A stretch of 64,000 bases of DNA. It comes from Nocardioides flavus (ex Wang et al. 2016) (GTDB lineage Bacteria; Actinomycetota; Actinomycetes; Propionibacteriales; Nocardioidaceae). Where the stretch lies: contig NZ_BNAD01000001.1 in assembly GCF_014653115.1 (NCBI RefSeq), forward strand, positions 372,001 through 436,000, in the 5' to 3' direction. Position 1 is the stretch's first letter, and every line of letters starts with the position of its first letter. The notes beneath the pieces were generated by a model. The model made no database searches. It worked only from the letters and a program-made list of their open reading frames with translations, and was not told the DNA's origin. Positions 51,736 through 60,920 of the stretch are shown piece after piece. Made by a program: the position numbers and the translations under genes.

Positions 51736-52698
51736 TCATTCGCAGCCAGTTCCATCCCCGTCGCCGTCCAGGTGTCTCCCATAACCCGGATCTCCCGCGC
51801 GGACCGGGGTTGCGCCAGCTGCGCGCGCCTCGTCGCAGTTGTCGTAGTGCACTGATCCACCGCCTCTGGCTCCGGAGGCCTCAGTCGGGGCGTGATCGTT
51901 GGCTGCGACCGTCGGATCGGAGATGTTGTGGTCCACCTCCGTCGAGGCACCCCACTCGTCAGTGGTGAGGGCTTGCCTGTCACAAGGGGCGAGCACTCGC
52001 TGGATCGCCTCCTTCTCCGGAAGGGTCACCCAGAGGCCGTACTTGACCTTCACGGCAACTTGACGTGAGACGTACTCGCACCGGTACGAGCGGTTGGCCG
52101 GCAGCCACGTCGCGGCGTCGCCGTCTCCCTTCTGGCGGTTGGCGCCGGCGTCAGTCGGAAGAAGGTTGAGCGGGTCGTTCGCGAAGGCAGCGCGCTTGCG
52201 GATCGGCCAGCCAAACGCCCCGGTCGCCCATGCGTTCCCCAGGGAGACGACGTGGTCGATGTCGATGAGGGCCCCATCGCCGCGCCAATAGTCGATTGCG
52301 GAACCGGTGTAAGGGTCCTCGTACAAACCAGCGGCCACGACACAACCGTTGCTCTCCAGCGTCGCCTGGCGCAGGTAGTGGCCGAGGATGTCGTTCCTGG
52401 TGTCGCACCCGTTCCGGTCCGCGTCGAGCCACGCTGGACCGAAACGGTCGCGGTCGTATCCCGTCATGGGAGCACGCCCCTTGACTGGCAAGCCGTGGAG
52501 CGCTGCCAGCGTGGTTGCTCGGCCAGCTTCGTGTCCGCCGGACGTGGGTGGGGTAGGTGTCGCTCGTGCACTCGGACGGGCGCTGCCACTTCGTTGCGCG
52601 TCTCGATCCTGCGCACGGGCCACGACGTCGGAGTCGTAGCCGCACTGGCCGATCGAGACGACGAGGACAGCACCCACCACAACATGCTTGAACTTCAC
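51736..52698 (-). CDS. Secreted HNH nuclease (DUF1524) with C-terminal excalibur domain
   Basis: The 320-residue protein has an N-terminal hydrophobic export signal (VVVGAVLVVSIG) and a Ser/Pro/Thr-rich linker. The DUF1524 HNH nuclease domain has IDIDHVVSLGNAWATGA (catalytic His), then ANDPLNLLPTDAGANRQKGD and WLPANRSYRCEYV. The C-terminal excalibur calcium-binding domain has YDNCDEARAAGATPVRAGDPGYG, then LDGDGDGTGCE. Exported nucleases of this layout degrade external DNA. The GTG follows GAAGGAACG. A second excalibur protein is encoded immediately upstream. Confidence 0.88.
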   Translation of the reverse strand: MKFKHVVVGAVLVVSIGQCGYDSDVVARAQDRDAQRSGSARPSARATPTPPTSGGHEAGRATTLAALHGLPVKGRAPMTGYDRDRFGPAWLDADRNGCDTRNDILGHYLRQATLESNGCVVAAGLYEDPYTGSAIDYWRGDGALIDIDHVVSLGNAWATGAFGWPIRKRAAFANDPLNLLPTDAGANRQKGDGDAATWLPANRSYRCEYVSRQVAVKVKYGLWVTLPEKEAIQRVLAPCDRQALTTDEWGASTEVDHNISDPTVAANDHAPTEASGARGGGSVHYDNCDEARAAGATPVRAGDPGYGRHLDGDGDGTGCE

Positions 52699-52766
52699 GA
52701 CGTTCCTTCAGCGGCTGCGGTGGGCAGAGCGGCGTCGCCTCGCCCCAGGCGGAGTGGCCGCTTCCG

Positions 52767-53051
52767 TCAGCGCTTCTCGCAGGCGATGCCGTCGTTGTCG
52801 GCGTCGAGGGTGCCGTTGTGGCCCTCGGCGGCGCGGTAGGCCTTGGTGTTGCGGTAGAAGTTGGTGACGGGCTTGCCGCTGGTGCGGTCCTTGGCCTTGG
52901 CCAGGCCGACGCCGTGGGGCCACTTCTTGTTGAGGTTGGTGCAGTTGTCGTGGTAGCCGGTGGTGTGAGCCGATGCCGGGCCCACCAGCGTGAGTGTGGC
53001 GGCGGCCATCGTGCTGACAGCGATAGAGATGAGCGTCTTGGTGGCGTGCAC
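52767..53051 (-). CDS. Small secreted excalibur-domain protein
   Basis: The 94-residue precursor has a signal peptide (LISIAVSTMAAATLTLVGPASA) and a single excalibur domain: YHDNCTNLNKKWPHGVG, then LDADNDGIACEKR. The calcium-binding loop is DADNDG with the flanking Cys pair. The GTG start is preceded by ACGGGGAAC. It lies upstream of the excalibur nuclease gene on the same strand; the two may cooperate outside the cell, but that is inference. Confidence 0.85.
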   Translation of the reverse strand: MHATKTLISIAVSTMAAATLTLVGPASAHTTGYHDNCTNLNKKWPHGVGLAKAKDRTSGKPVTNFYRNTKAYRAAEGHNGTLDADNDGIACEKR

Positions 53052-53191
53052 GTTTGTTCCCCGTGTTGATCGTTCCCGGCCCAGTCGCCGAGACCACGAA
53101 GTTACGTCAGGCGCGGGACGGTGTCCGGCGAACAGGAACATGCGCCGGCTCACGCGACGTGAGGTCCTCTGTCGCGGTCAGGCGTCCACCC

Positions 53192-53710
53192 TCAGCCGCT
53201 GTTCGCGCACAGCGCGTAGAAGGCGGCGGAGAAGTTGGAGGTGGTGCTTCGGACGTAGACCTCCCACGCCGTTCCCGTCGCGTTGGGTCGGTTGGTGTGG
53301 ACGGCGATGTCGACGGCCGAGCTGGCGAGGTAGTAGCCACCGGAGACGGCGATCTTGCCGGCAGGACACGGGACCGTGACGAACGCAGAACCGTAGTAGT
53401 CCCCACTCGCGGTGATGTCACGGTCGACGCTGACGCGTTCCACGCCGGTGAAGCCGCCCGTGGCGCCGGCGGGACCAGTGGCTCCCTGAGGTCCGGCGGG
53501 TCCCGCAGGTCCCGTGTTGCCCTTGAGTGCGGCGACCGTGGACGCGGCCAGGTCCTTGGTCTTGAGCGTGCGGTTCTTGATGTCCTTGGACGTGACCGAG
53601 TTGTCCTTGATCTGCTTCCCGGTGATGACCAGGGCGGCAGTCGCGCCCCCGGTGGCTGACACGACGAGCAAGGCGCCGGCAACGGCGATCGTCGGGACGC
53701 CGCGGCGCAA
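53192..53710 (-). CDS. Secreted protein with a short collagen-like repeat
   Basis: The 172-residue precursor has a signal peptide (VAGALLVVSATGGATAAL) and a conserved segment (ITGKQIKDNSVTSKDIKNRTLK). Then comes a brief Gly-X-Y repeat (GNTGPAGPAGPQGATGPAGA, about 64-83) and a beta-rich C-terminal domain with two cysteines. This layout is common in Nocardioides and related genera, with the collagen-like stalk supporting trimerisation at the cell surface. The role is unknown. Confidence 0.78.
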   Translation of the reverse strand: MRRGVPTIAVAGALLVVSATGGATAALVITGKQIKDNSVTSKDIKNRTLKTKDLAASTVAALKGNTGPAGPAGPQGATGPAGATGGFTGVERVSVDRDITASGDYYGSAFVTVPCPAGKIAVSGGYYLASSAVDIAVHTNRPNATGTAWEVYVRSTTSNFSAAFYALCANSG

Positions 53711-53791
53711 CGTGGGGGCGATGGTGCTGGAACCAAGTAGACCTCGCGGTCCAGACCGGGGCGTGGGGACAGGTGCGCCTGGCCGCCGCGG

Positions 53792-55034
53792 TCACCCCTC
53801 CGCACAGGGCAGCCGCAGCCGGGACGCCCCACCCACGCCGTGGCAGATCGTCCGCACCGACGGCGCCAGGTCCGTACCCGTCGCAGGCGGCTGGCCGGTG
53901 CCCAGGTTCCGGGCCCAGCGCGGGTGCGCACCGCCGGAGACCTGCAGGCGGAGGCGGTGCCCGGCCAGGAACCGATGTGCCAGCGCGTCGAGCTGGACCT
54001 CGACGGTCCTGTTGGCGTCGTCCGGCCCCAGCCTGCGGAACCCGTCGCTCACGTTGACGGACCGCCCACCGCGCCCCACGTCGCACAGCCGCACGAACAG
54101 GTCCGCCCACGGGTTGTCGGTCTCGTGCACGATCTCGGCCACCGGGGTCCCGAGCACGTCCAACGGCTCGGTCAGCGGCGCGCTGGTGAAGGTCACGACG
54201 TCCGCGCGGCGCTCGAGCCTCCGGTTGTCCCGACGACCGGAGATCGCCGGGTTGACCACCTGGCCGCCGACCGCCGGGGTGGGATCGGCCGGGTCGTAGG
54301 CGAAGGTGGTTGGACCGGCGGCGGACGGCGGCGGGTCCTCGGCGAGGCCCCCGCCGGGCTGGAGGTGGAGCACCCGGTCGCGGGTCTGCGGCGGCCACGA
54401 CTCCAGGTCGCGCCACTCCCCCGCACCCGTCACGGTGATCCGGACCGGGCTCGGTCGCCGTCGGCCACCGTCGCCGGCGAGGTGCTCGCCCAGCCAGTCC
54501 AGTGCCTCCGTCATCACGGTCGCGGCGCCTTGGGTGCCCGTCTGGAGGTGGGTCCACGGTCCGATGGTGAGCCCGACGTCGACGCCGCGCTGCCGCAGAC
54601 GGTCGTACTGCTCGAGCACATGCGCGGGGAACCCAGTAGGACGCTCCCCACAGCGCCAGTCGTCCGTCGAACCACGGCTGCTCCCGCAGCCAGCCGACCG
54701 CGTCGTGCCCGTCGGCCGTCTCCTGGGCGAACGGGTCGAGCACCCCGCCGGACCCGCCCGTCCCGCGGCAGGCCTGGTTGACGACCCGGTGCCCGTGCGC
54801 GGCGAGGAAGCCGGCGGTGAGGTGGGCGACCACCCCGTCCAGGCCGTACGGCGTGCGGATCAGCACCGTGCCCGGCGACCTCGTGGCCGGGACGTAGACG
54901 TCGGTCAGCAGCTCCACACCGTCGCGCATCGGCACCCGCGCGCGCTCCACGGTGTAGCGGCAACCTCCCCGCGGCAGCCGCAGGATCCGGGCCAGCGCGG
55001 GTCCGAGCGGATGCCGCAGCCCCGGCGCCGACAT
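53792..55034 (-). pseudogene. CocE/NonD-family hydrolase, broken by an internal deletion and frameshift
   Basis: The N-terminal part (from the ATG at 55034) is a normal CocE start: RVPMRDGVELLTDVYVP, TVLIRTPYGLDG, VNQACRGTGGSGG and the nucleophile elbow ALWGASYW. At about 54630 the reading jumps to another frame that continues TGFPAHVLEQYDRLRQRGVD with GPWTHL (catalytic His) and the C-terminal jelly-roll domain to 53792. Roughly 130 residues normally present between the elbow and this segment, including the catalytic Asp region, are missing. The gene therefore should not make an active esterase. Confidence 0.78.
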
Positions 55035-55043
55035 CGCCGTCGC

Positions 55044-55592
55044 TCAGCCGACGTGCACGGCCGCGGGTCCCGCGGGCAGGTCGTACGCATGACGCACCGC
55101 GCCGCCCTCGAGCTTCGTCAGGACGTGGTGCGCCAGCCGTGCCGTCGTGGGGGCCGTGGACAGGTTGTGCGAGGCGTACAGCCGGCTCGACCAGGCGTCG
55201 AAGTGCTGGTGGCGCGCGCGGATCTCCAGCAGCTGGCGCGGGCGCCAGTCCTGCCCCGGTGCACCCAAGGACGGGACGACCGTCCCGAGGGCGTCCCACT
55301 GCCCCAGCCACAGCTTCATCTGGAGCTCGAGGGCGGCAGCGAGCAGGTCGGGGTGCTCGTCGACGACCAGCATCCGGTGGTGCAGCTGGTAGCGGTACGG
55401 CTCGCGCGGGCCGCGGGTCAGGCCGGCGCGAACGGCGGCGGCGTCGAGGTCGCGCCCACAGGCACGCGGGTCCTTCAGGCGGGCGGCGCACAGCCGCGCG
55501 GCGCACGCCCAGTCACCGGCCGCGACGTCCGCGAGGGCGTCCAGGCCGGGCGCGAGCAGCCGGGCCCCGGGATGCATGATCACGATGGCCAC
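55044..55592 (-). CDS. Conserved hypothetical protein
   Basis: The 182-residue protein starts VAIVIMHPGARLLAPGLDAL and is largely helical, with RLCAARLKDPRACG and a middle block PYRYQLHHRMLVVDEHPDLLAAALELQMKLW. No signal, membrane helix or known motif is visible. The GTG is chosen because GAGGAGG stands 6 nt upstream. The broken hydrolase gene begins 9 nt downstream on the same strand, so the two once formed a pair. Confidence 0.65.
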   Translation of the reverse strand: MAIVIMHPGARLLAPGLDALADVAAGDWACAARLCAARLKDPRACGRDLDAAAVRAGLTRGPREPYRYQLHHRMLVVDEHPDLLAAALELQMKLWLGQWDALGTVVPSLGAPGQDWRPRQLLEIRARHQHFDAWSSRLYASHNLSTAPTTARLAHHVLTKLEGGAVRHAYDLPAGPAAVHVG

Positions 55593-55714
55593 GACGCCCC
55601 TCCTCACCACGCGGTCGGCGCTCGCGCGCGTGGTCACCAGCGTCCGGCCGGCCGGCTGAGGTCGGGCCGGATGCGCGCGCTTTTCCCGCGAACCGGTGAC
55701 GAGCAGGCGGTGGC

Positions 55715-56029
55715 TCAGGTGGAGTAGGGCTTGTCCTCGTGCCGCGGGTCGGACGTGGGATAGCCCGCCCTGGGGTCCACGCCCTCCGGCTGCGGCTCCT
55801 CGCCGCCCGGGCTCTGCTCCGGCGGTGCGTCCGCCGGGGTGTCGAGCCGGCTCGTGTCCCGCAGGCCGTCGGTGCTCACCTGTCCCGGACCGGTGGGACC
55901 GACCCGCTCGCTGCTGGAGCCCATGCCGCCGGCCGCTCCCTCCGGGCCGGAGGAGTTCGGCGTCCCGCGCCGCTCCGCGGTGTCGGGCTTGGCGGTCTGG
56001 TCGGCGGTCTGGTCGTCCTGTCCGGTCAT
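55715..56029 (-). CDS. Disordered acidic protein, unknown function
   Basis: The 104-residue protein is rich in Gly, Pro, Asp, Glu, Ser and Thr and has almost no hydrophobic core (TAKPDTAERRGTPNSSGPEG, EPQPEGVDPRAGYPTSDPRH). Such sequences are predicted to be intrinsically disordered; similar short proteins accompany stress responses in actinobacteria. The ATG lies behind GGGGACGAGTCC. It is not clear that it is expressed. Confidence 0.55.
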   Translation of the reverse strand: MTGQDDQTADQTAKPDTAERRGTPNSSGPEGAAGGMGSSSERVGPTGPGQVSTDGLRDTSRLDTPADAPPEQSPGGEEPQPEGVDPRAGYPTSDPRHEDKPYST

Positions 56030-56099
56030 GGACTCGTCCCCTCGCTCGTGGATGGCAGACGTCCTGTTCCCCGGAGACCGGTCACGATGCGCACCGGCC

Positions 56100-56555
56100 T
56101 CACGCCCACGGGTCCGTGATCTCCCGCAGCATTGCCATCGTCTCCTCCAGCTCACGCATCCGGGCCGCGCCGACGTGCTCCTCCCACTCCGCGAGCGCAC
56201 GGGCCACCTCGGCGTCGGCGTGCTCCCCGACGGCGTGCGCCCGCGGGGTGAGCCGGACGAGCTTGGCGCGACCGTCCGCGGGGTCCGCGACGCGCTCGAC
56301 GTAGCCCGCCTGCTCGAGCTGGTCGACCAGCGCGGCCGCCGACTGCTTGGTCGTGCGGGCGCGCGCCGCGAGCGTCACCACCCGGCTGCCGCCGGGGTCG
56401 ACCTGCGCCATCAGGCGGGCCTGGGCGGGCGTCACGTCGGTGGCGCCGGCGGCGACCAGCGCGTCGTACGCCCGCGTCTCGAGGGAGCGCGCGGCGACCC
56501 ACATCAGCACCCCGACGTTCGGCTGCCCACCACCCGTTGACGACGACTCGACCAC
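56100..56555 (-). CDS. MarR-family transcriptional regulator
   Basis: The 151-residue winged-helix protein has a typical MarR core: VTPAQARLMAQVD, RVVTLAARARTTKQSAAALVDQLEQAGYVERVADPADGRAKLVRLT, then a C-terminal dimerisation helix. TAATAT ends exactly 6 nt before the GTG, so the mRNA is leaderless. It is divergent from the mycothiol-enzyme gene across a GTCAG...CTGAC dyad, which it probably binds. Confidence 0.9.
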   Translation of the reverse strand: MVESSSTGGGQPNVGVLMWVAARSLETRAYDALVAAGATDVTPAQARLMAQVDPGGSRVVTLAARARTTKQSAAALVDQLEQAGYVERVADPADGRAKLVRLTPRAHAVGEHADAEVARALAEWEEHVGAARMRELEETMAMLREITDPWA

Positions 56556-56567
56556 GGGCGCATATTA

Positions 56568-56582
56568 GTCAGATAACCTGAC
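56568..56582. promoter_or_regulatory. MarR operator candidate in the divergent promoter
   Basis: GTCAG-ATAAC-CTGAC is a perfect 5-nt-arm palindrome lying between the two divergent starts. It overlaps the MarR gene's promoter region and the TAACCT hexamer facing the other gene, so one bound dimer could repress both. Confidence 0.6.
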
Positions 56583-56600
56583 CATCTGGGAGGCGACGCG

Positions 56601-57212
56601 ATGGACAGCGACGCGATCTGGCACCACATCGACACCGAGCGCTCCGCGCTGGCCGACATCCTCGAGCCTCTCCCCGCGGACGACTGGCGCACCCCGTCGC
56701 TGTGCGACGGCTGGACGGTGCGCGACGTGGCGGCCCACCTCTGCTTCGCCCACGCGGGCCTGCGGGAGGCGCTCGTACCTGCCGTCCGCTCCGGCTTCCG
56801 CTACCACGCGACCCTCCGCAACGCAGCCCTGTGGAGCCCGCTCGACCACGAGCAGATCGTCGCCACGCTGCGCGGCTTCGTCGGCTCGAGGCGTACGGTC
56901 CCCCTCGTCACCGAGCGCGAGCCGCTGCTCGACGTGCTGGTCCACACCCAGGACATCTGCGTGCCGCTCGACCTCGACCACCCGATGCCCGTCGCCGCCG
57001 CCGTCGACGCCCTGGAGCGGGTGATCTGGTGGTCGCGGCGGATCCCGCTCGGCCCACGCCTGCGCGGCGTCCACCTCGTCGCCACCGACGTGGCGTGGGA
57101 GTGGGGCTCGGGTCGGCGCGTGGAGGGCCCCGTGCAGTGGCTGCTGCTCGCGGCGGCCGGACGCACCGTGGCCCACCAGCACCTCAGGGGCGAGGTGGGC
57201 GCGCTGACCTGA
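56601..57212 (+). CDS. Maleylpyruvate-isomerase-family mycothiol-dependent enzyme
   Basis: The 203-residue protein belongs to the DinB/MDMPI fold. The N-terminal block WRTPSLCDGWTVRDVAAHLCFAH holds the metal-binding His, with others in LLDVLVHTQDICVPL and after the middle. Family members use mycothiol, the actinobacterial thiol, for isomerisation or conjugation. The ATG follows GGGAGG. It is probably controlled by the divergent MarR protein. Its end overlaps the convergent glycosyltransferase gene by 29 nt. Confidence 0.83.
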   Translation: MDSDAIWHHIDTERSALADILEPLPADDWRTPSLCDGWTVRDVAAHLCFAHAGLREALVPAVRSGFRYHATLRNAALWSPLDHEQIVATLRGFVGSRRTVPLVTEREPLLDVLVHTQDICVPLDLDHPMPVAAAVDALERVIWWSRRIPLGPRLRGVHLVATDVAWEWGSGRRVEGPVQWLLLAAAGRTVAHQHLRGEVGALT

Positions 57213-58338
57213 GGAAACGCTCCACCACGACCGCGGCCTCCTCGGGCGTCGGCATCGCCGCGACCTCCGCCCGCACGGCACCCGCCGCGCGACCGTACGC
57301 CTCGTCGGCCAGCACCGCGTCGAGGGCTGCGCGCACCGATGCGGGCGTCACCTCGTCGGGACGCAGGACGACGGCGGCGCCGGCCGCCGCGGCGCCCGTG
57401 GCCACGTGGAACTGGTCGGCGCCCATCGGCAGGAGCACCAGCGGCACACCCTGGGCGAGCGCGCCGAGCGTGCTCCCCGACCCGCCGTGGCCGATGGCGG
57501 CGGCGGCGCGCGGGAGCACCTGCGTCTGCGGGACGAAGCGCTCGACGCGCACGTTGGCCGGGACCGCTCCCAGCTCGGCCGGGTCGACGTCGCGACCGGT
57601 CGTGAGGACGGCCGACCCGACGCCGTCGAGGGCGGCGAGGAGCGTACGGAGCAGGTCGGGGCTGTTGAAGAGCGTGCCGAGCGTCGCGTAGACCACCGGC
57701 GGCTCGAGGTCGGCCACCCAGTCCGGCACCGCTGCCGGGTCGGGCGAGGTCGGGCGCAGGGCGGTCACCTCGCCCGGCGGGAGCTCCGTACGGAAGCGCG
57801 CCGGGGCGAGGTCGACGTAGAGGCCGTCGAACGCGCCGGCGAGCCGCGCGGGCGGGACCCCGAGGGCGTCCCAGACCGGCGCGACCCGCTCGGAGGCCGC
57901 CTCGAACCACGCCAGCGGGATCATCGGCCCCCACGAGTGGTGCACCGCGGGGACGCCCAGCGCGGCCGCGACCGCGGGCGCGGCGAGGTCGCCGCTCTCG
58001 AAGACGACCGCGTCGGCGCCCCAGCGCTCGGCGACGTCGGCGAGCTCGCGCGCCTTGCGGTGCGCGTGGCCCTGGGCGAAGAGCAGCGCGAAGACCTCCT
58101 GGCCGGTGTCCGCCCGTACGGCGCTCGCGTCGCCGAGCGTGTCGACCACGCCCTGCCAGGCCTCGTCGTGCGGGCACCCGGCGGCGAGGGCGTCCAGGCC
58201 CTCGGCCTCCACGTGCGCGTGCCAGCCGCGCTCGGTGGCGACGGCGACGTCGTGCCCGCGGCTGCGCAAGGCCCGTGCGAGCGGGACCATCGGACGGAAG
58301 TGTCCGTCCAGCGGTGTCGAGCTGAACAGGATCCGCAC
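57184..58338 (-). CDS. Macrolide-type (GT1) glycosyltransferase
   Basis: The 384-residue GT-B protein has an N-terminal acceptor lobe (STPLDGHFRPMVPLARALRSRGHDVAVAT) and a C-terminal nucleotide-sugar lobe. The latter has the MGT signature FVPQTQVLPRAAAAIGHGGSGSTLGALAQGVPLVLLPMGADQ, in which the HGG and final DQ contact the sugar nucleotide. It may glycosylate a natural product or inactivate a macrolide-like compound; no acceptor synthesis genes are present. GTG start with GGAAGG upstream. Confidence 0.9.
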   Translation of the reverse strand: MRILFSSTPLDGHFRPMVPLARALRSRGHDVAVATERGWHAHVEAEGLDALAAGCPHDEAWQGVVDTLGDASAVRADTGQEVFALLFAQGHAHRKARELADVAERWGADAVVFESGDLAAPAVAAALGVPAVHHSWGPMIPLAWFEAASERVAPVWDALGVPPARLAGAFDGLYVDLAPARFRTELPPGEVTALRPTSPDPAAVPDWVADLEPPVVYATLGTLFNSPDLLRTLLAALDGVGSAVLTTGRDVDPAELGAVPANVRVERFVPQTQVLPRAAAAIGHGGSGSTLGALAQGVPLVLLPMGADQFHVATGAAAAGAAVVLRPDEVTPASVRAALDAVLADEAYGRAAGAVRAEVAAMPTPEEAAVVVERFLRSARPPRP

Positions 58339-58355
58339 CGGCCCCGCCCCTTCCT

Positions 58356-59735
58356 CTACCCGGCGCCCACCAGCAGCATCGTCGTGGCGAAGACGAGACC
58401 GGACGCCAGCAGGGTCACCATGGTGTAGCCGAGGATGTCACGGATCTTGAGCCCGGAGATGGCCAGCACCGGCAGCGCCCAGAAGGGCTGGATCATGTTG
58501 GTCCACTGGTCGCCGTAGGCGATCGCCATGATCGTCACCGAGGGGTCGACGCCCAGCCGCGCGCCGGCGTCGAGCATCACCGGCCCCTGCACGGCGAACT
58601 GGCCGCCGCCGGAGGGCACGAAGAAGTTGACGACCCCGGCGGACAGGAAGGCCAGCACGCCGAAGGTCGACGGCCCCGCGGTCTGGACGATCCAGTCGGA
58701 GAAGACGGTGATCAGGCCCGAGGTGGCCATGATCCCCATGATCCCGGCGTAGAGCGGGAACTGCAGCAGGATCTCGCCGACGTTGGACGCGGCGTTCTTG
58801 GTCAGCGCGATCAGCTCCAGCGGGCTGCGCACCAGCAGGAAGATCAGAGCCAGGAAGGTCCAGTTGACGATGTCGAGGGTCGCCGTGCCGCCGTCGGCGT
58901 AGTGGATCACCAGGTAGGCGACGAGCGCGAGGCCCACGAGCAGAGTGAGGACGCGGCTGGCGTCGACGCGGTCGGCGGGCGTGACGACCTCGTCGATGAC
59001 GACCTCGTCCTCGTAGCGCGCGTCGGTCTTCATCTCGACGACCTCGTCACCGCCGCGCGGCGCGACCAGCGCGAGGCCGACGCCGACGGCGACGATGGTC
59101 GCGACGATCGCGACCAGGTTCCACCAGGCGAAGGTGGTCTCGCTGATCGGGATGGTCTCGCCCAGCTGCTCGGCGATGAACGACCCCTCGGTCGCCGCGG
59201 TCAGGGTGCCGGAGCCCGAGTAGCCCATGTGCCAGATGACGTAGCCGGAGTAGCCGGCGGCGACCAGCATCGGGAAGTGGAGCGCGAGGCCCTTCTCCTT
59301 GCCCTGGCGGGCGACCTCGACGGCCAGCAGCACGCCGACCACCAGCCCGAGGCCCCACGTGATGAGCGAGGCCACGGCCGCGACGCCGAAGACGAACAGG
59401 TAGCCCTGGAGCGCGGTCTTCGGGATCCCGCCGAGGCGGGCGAGCAGGGCGCGCACCGGCCCGGTGTTGGCGAGCGTGTGGCCGAGCAGCAGGATCAGCG
59501 CCATCTGGGTCATGAAGGCCAGCAGCCCGGACAGGCCCGCGCCCCAGCCGCGGGTGATGTCGACGGGGCCGCTGTCGGTCAGCAGCAGCGCGAGGATCGC
59601 CACGACGAACGTCAGGACGATCGCGAAGACCAGCGCGCTCGGGATGAACCGCTCGACGACGGAGTTGACCGGTCGCATGACCCCCGAGAGCGCTGCTGAT
59701 CGCTGCTGCTGGTCCTCTGCGCTCGTACGGGGCAT
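58356..59735 (-). CDS. atoE: AtoE-type short-chain fatty-acid transporter
   Basis: The 459-residue membrane protein of the AtoE/TIGR00366 family has about twelve helices, the early FIPSALVFAIVLTF segment, HMGYSGSGTLTAATEGSFI in the middle and FVPSGGGQFAVQGPVMLDAG near the C-terminus. It would import acetoacetate, butyrate or valerate. The ATG is set by GAGGAG. It lies 17 nt after the glycosyltransferase gene on the same strand but is functionally unrelated to it; fatty-acid genes elsewhere in the window are consistent. Confidence 0.88.
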   Translation of the reverse strand: MPRTSAEDQQQRSAALSGVMRPVNSVVERFIPSALVFAIVLTFVVAILALLLTDSGPVDITRGWGAGLSGLLAFMTQMALILLLGHTLANTGPVRALLARLGGIPKTALQGYLFVFGVAAVASLITWGLGLVVGVLLAVEVARQGKEKGLALHFPMLVAAGYSGYVIWHMGYSGSGTLTAATEGSFIAEQLGETIPISETTFAWWNLVAIVATIVAVGVGLALVAPRGGDEVVEMKTDARYEDEVVIDEVVTPADRVDASRVLTLLVGLALVAYLVIHYADGGTATLDIVNWTFLALIFLLVRSPLELIALTKNAASNVGEILLQFPLYAGIMGIMATSGLITVFSDWIVQTAGPSTFGVLAFLSAGVVNFFVPSGGGQFAVQGPVMLDAGARLGVDPSVTIMAIAYGDQWTNMIQPFWALPVLAISGLKIRDILGYTMVTLLASGLVFATTMLLVGAG

Positions 59736-59812
59736 GACGATCTCGCTCCTCAGGGTCCGGGGGTGGTCTGGACCACACCCCACCGCCGACCGTCGAACGC
59801 TGTCAAGGCGCC

Positions 59813-60811
59813 CTAGGCGACGGGCGCCGGGACGACCGAACGGCGCGGCGAGCGGTCCGGCAGCCAGCGCACCGCTCCGTACGTCTCCTCCGACGAGCCG
59901 TAGACCAGCAGCGCCAGGAACACGCCGTAGACCGGGAGGTGGCCGACCATCTCGGTCTGGCCGAAGAGCAGCAGCGTCGCGTTGAACGGCACCATCGCGA
60001 CCAGCACCGCCACCTGCGGGAAGGCCCCGGAGATCACCAGCAGCCCGAACAGCAGCTCCGTCGCCCCGGCGACCGCGACGAAGGTCTCCGGTGAGACGTC
60101 GAGGCCGACCAGCGCGAAGACGTCGAGCGCCGGGTAGCGCTCGAGGGTGTCGATCGCCATCGCCGGGTTGGTGAGCTTCTCCGAGAAGGCCAGCACGACC
60201 AGCGCCACGCCGACGCCGAGGCGCAGCCACAGCAGGGCCCAGCGCAGGTGCGCCCGCGAGGGGTGCGCCGCTCCGTACGCGTCGGGGCCGGGCGGCACGA
60301 CCACGAGGAAGGCGGCGACGGCGGCGAGGTTGGCGCACTCCCCCAACGCCGTCCAGCCCGCGACCAGGGCGAGGGCCGGCGCGAGGCCGAGCACGAGGGC
60401 GGCGGCGGTGCGCAGCTGCCAGCCGGTGACCAGCCAGATGCCCAGAGCGGCCTCGACGAGCAGCAGCGCGCTGCCCCCGGCGCCCTCGAGGTGGTCGTTG
60501 GACGGGGTGATGAACGCGCCCGTCGCCGCCAGCGCGAGCAGGGCGACGCCGAGGTGGATGCCGAGCAGGCGCGGCACCCACGGCACCAGCCGGGCCAGCG
60601 GGCGCAGCACCGGCAGCTCCGGGCGGTCGACGCGCAGGGCGACGACCCGCCACAGGACCGTCACGACCACCACTGCCGCGGTCAGCGCGAGCGGCAGCGG
60701 GGAGAGGAAGAACGACCAGTCGCCGGCCTCCCGGGACTCGACGAACCACCGCTCGTGGGTGGGCAGGGACGGCACGAGGGCAGGGGCGAGGGCCGGGAGG
60801 GCGAGGGTCAT
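59813..60811 (-). CDS. DoxX-like polytopic membrane protein
   Basis: The 332-residue protein has about eight membrane helices. The second half contains a DoxX-like four-helix core (LWLRLGVGVALVVLAFSEKLTNPAMAIDTL, then ATELLFGLLVISGAFPQVA). The N-terminal part has a conserved LPTHERWF motif. DoxX-like proteins act in thiol and redox stress at the membrane. The ATG follows GTGGAGCC. A near-perfect DosR-like box lies 59 nt upstream, shared with the divergent hydrolase, suggesting control by low oxygen or redox state. Confidence 0.78.
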   Translation of the reverse strand: MTLALPALAPALVPSLPTHERWFVESREAGDWSFFLSPLPLALTAAVVVVTVLWRVVALRVDRPELPVLRPLARLVPWVPRLLGIHLGVALLALAATGAFITPSNDHLEGAGGSALLLVEAALGIWLVTGWQLRTAAALVLGLAPALALVAGWTALGECANLAAVAAFLVVVPPGPDAYGAAHPSRAHLRWALLWLRLGVGVALVVLAFSEKLTNPAMAIDTLERYPALDVFALVGLDVSPETFVAVAGATELLFGLLVISGAFPQVAVLVAMVPFNATLLLFGQTEMVGHLPVYGVFLALLVYGSSEETYGAVRWLPDRSPRRSVVPAPVA

Positions 60812-60869
60812 GGCTCCACCCTCGGCGCCGGTCGGGGTCGGCGTGGAGCGCCGGAGGTCAGCAACTCCG

Positions 60870-60885
60870 CGGGACCTTGGTCCCG
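60870..60885. promoter_or_regulatory. DevR/DosR-like box
   Basis: CGGGACC-TT-GGTCCCG is a perfect 7-nt-arm palindrome matching the GGGAC...GTCCC core bound by DosR (DevR) in actinobacteria. It stands 36 nt from the hydrolase start and 59 nt from the DoxX-like gene. A second, less perfect copy precedes the CBS-domain gene at 22935. Confidence 0.6.
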
Positions 60886-60920
60886 AGGCGTCGGCCGCGT
60901 CCCGGACGTAGGGTCGCGGC

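Noticed and set aside
54514..55506. A 330-codon minus-strand frame across the broken hydrolase
   Set aside because: It is out of frame with both recognisable CocE halves and of shadow composition.
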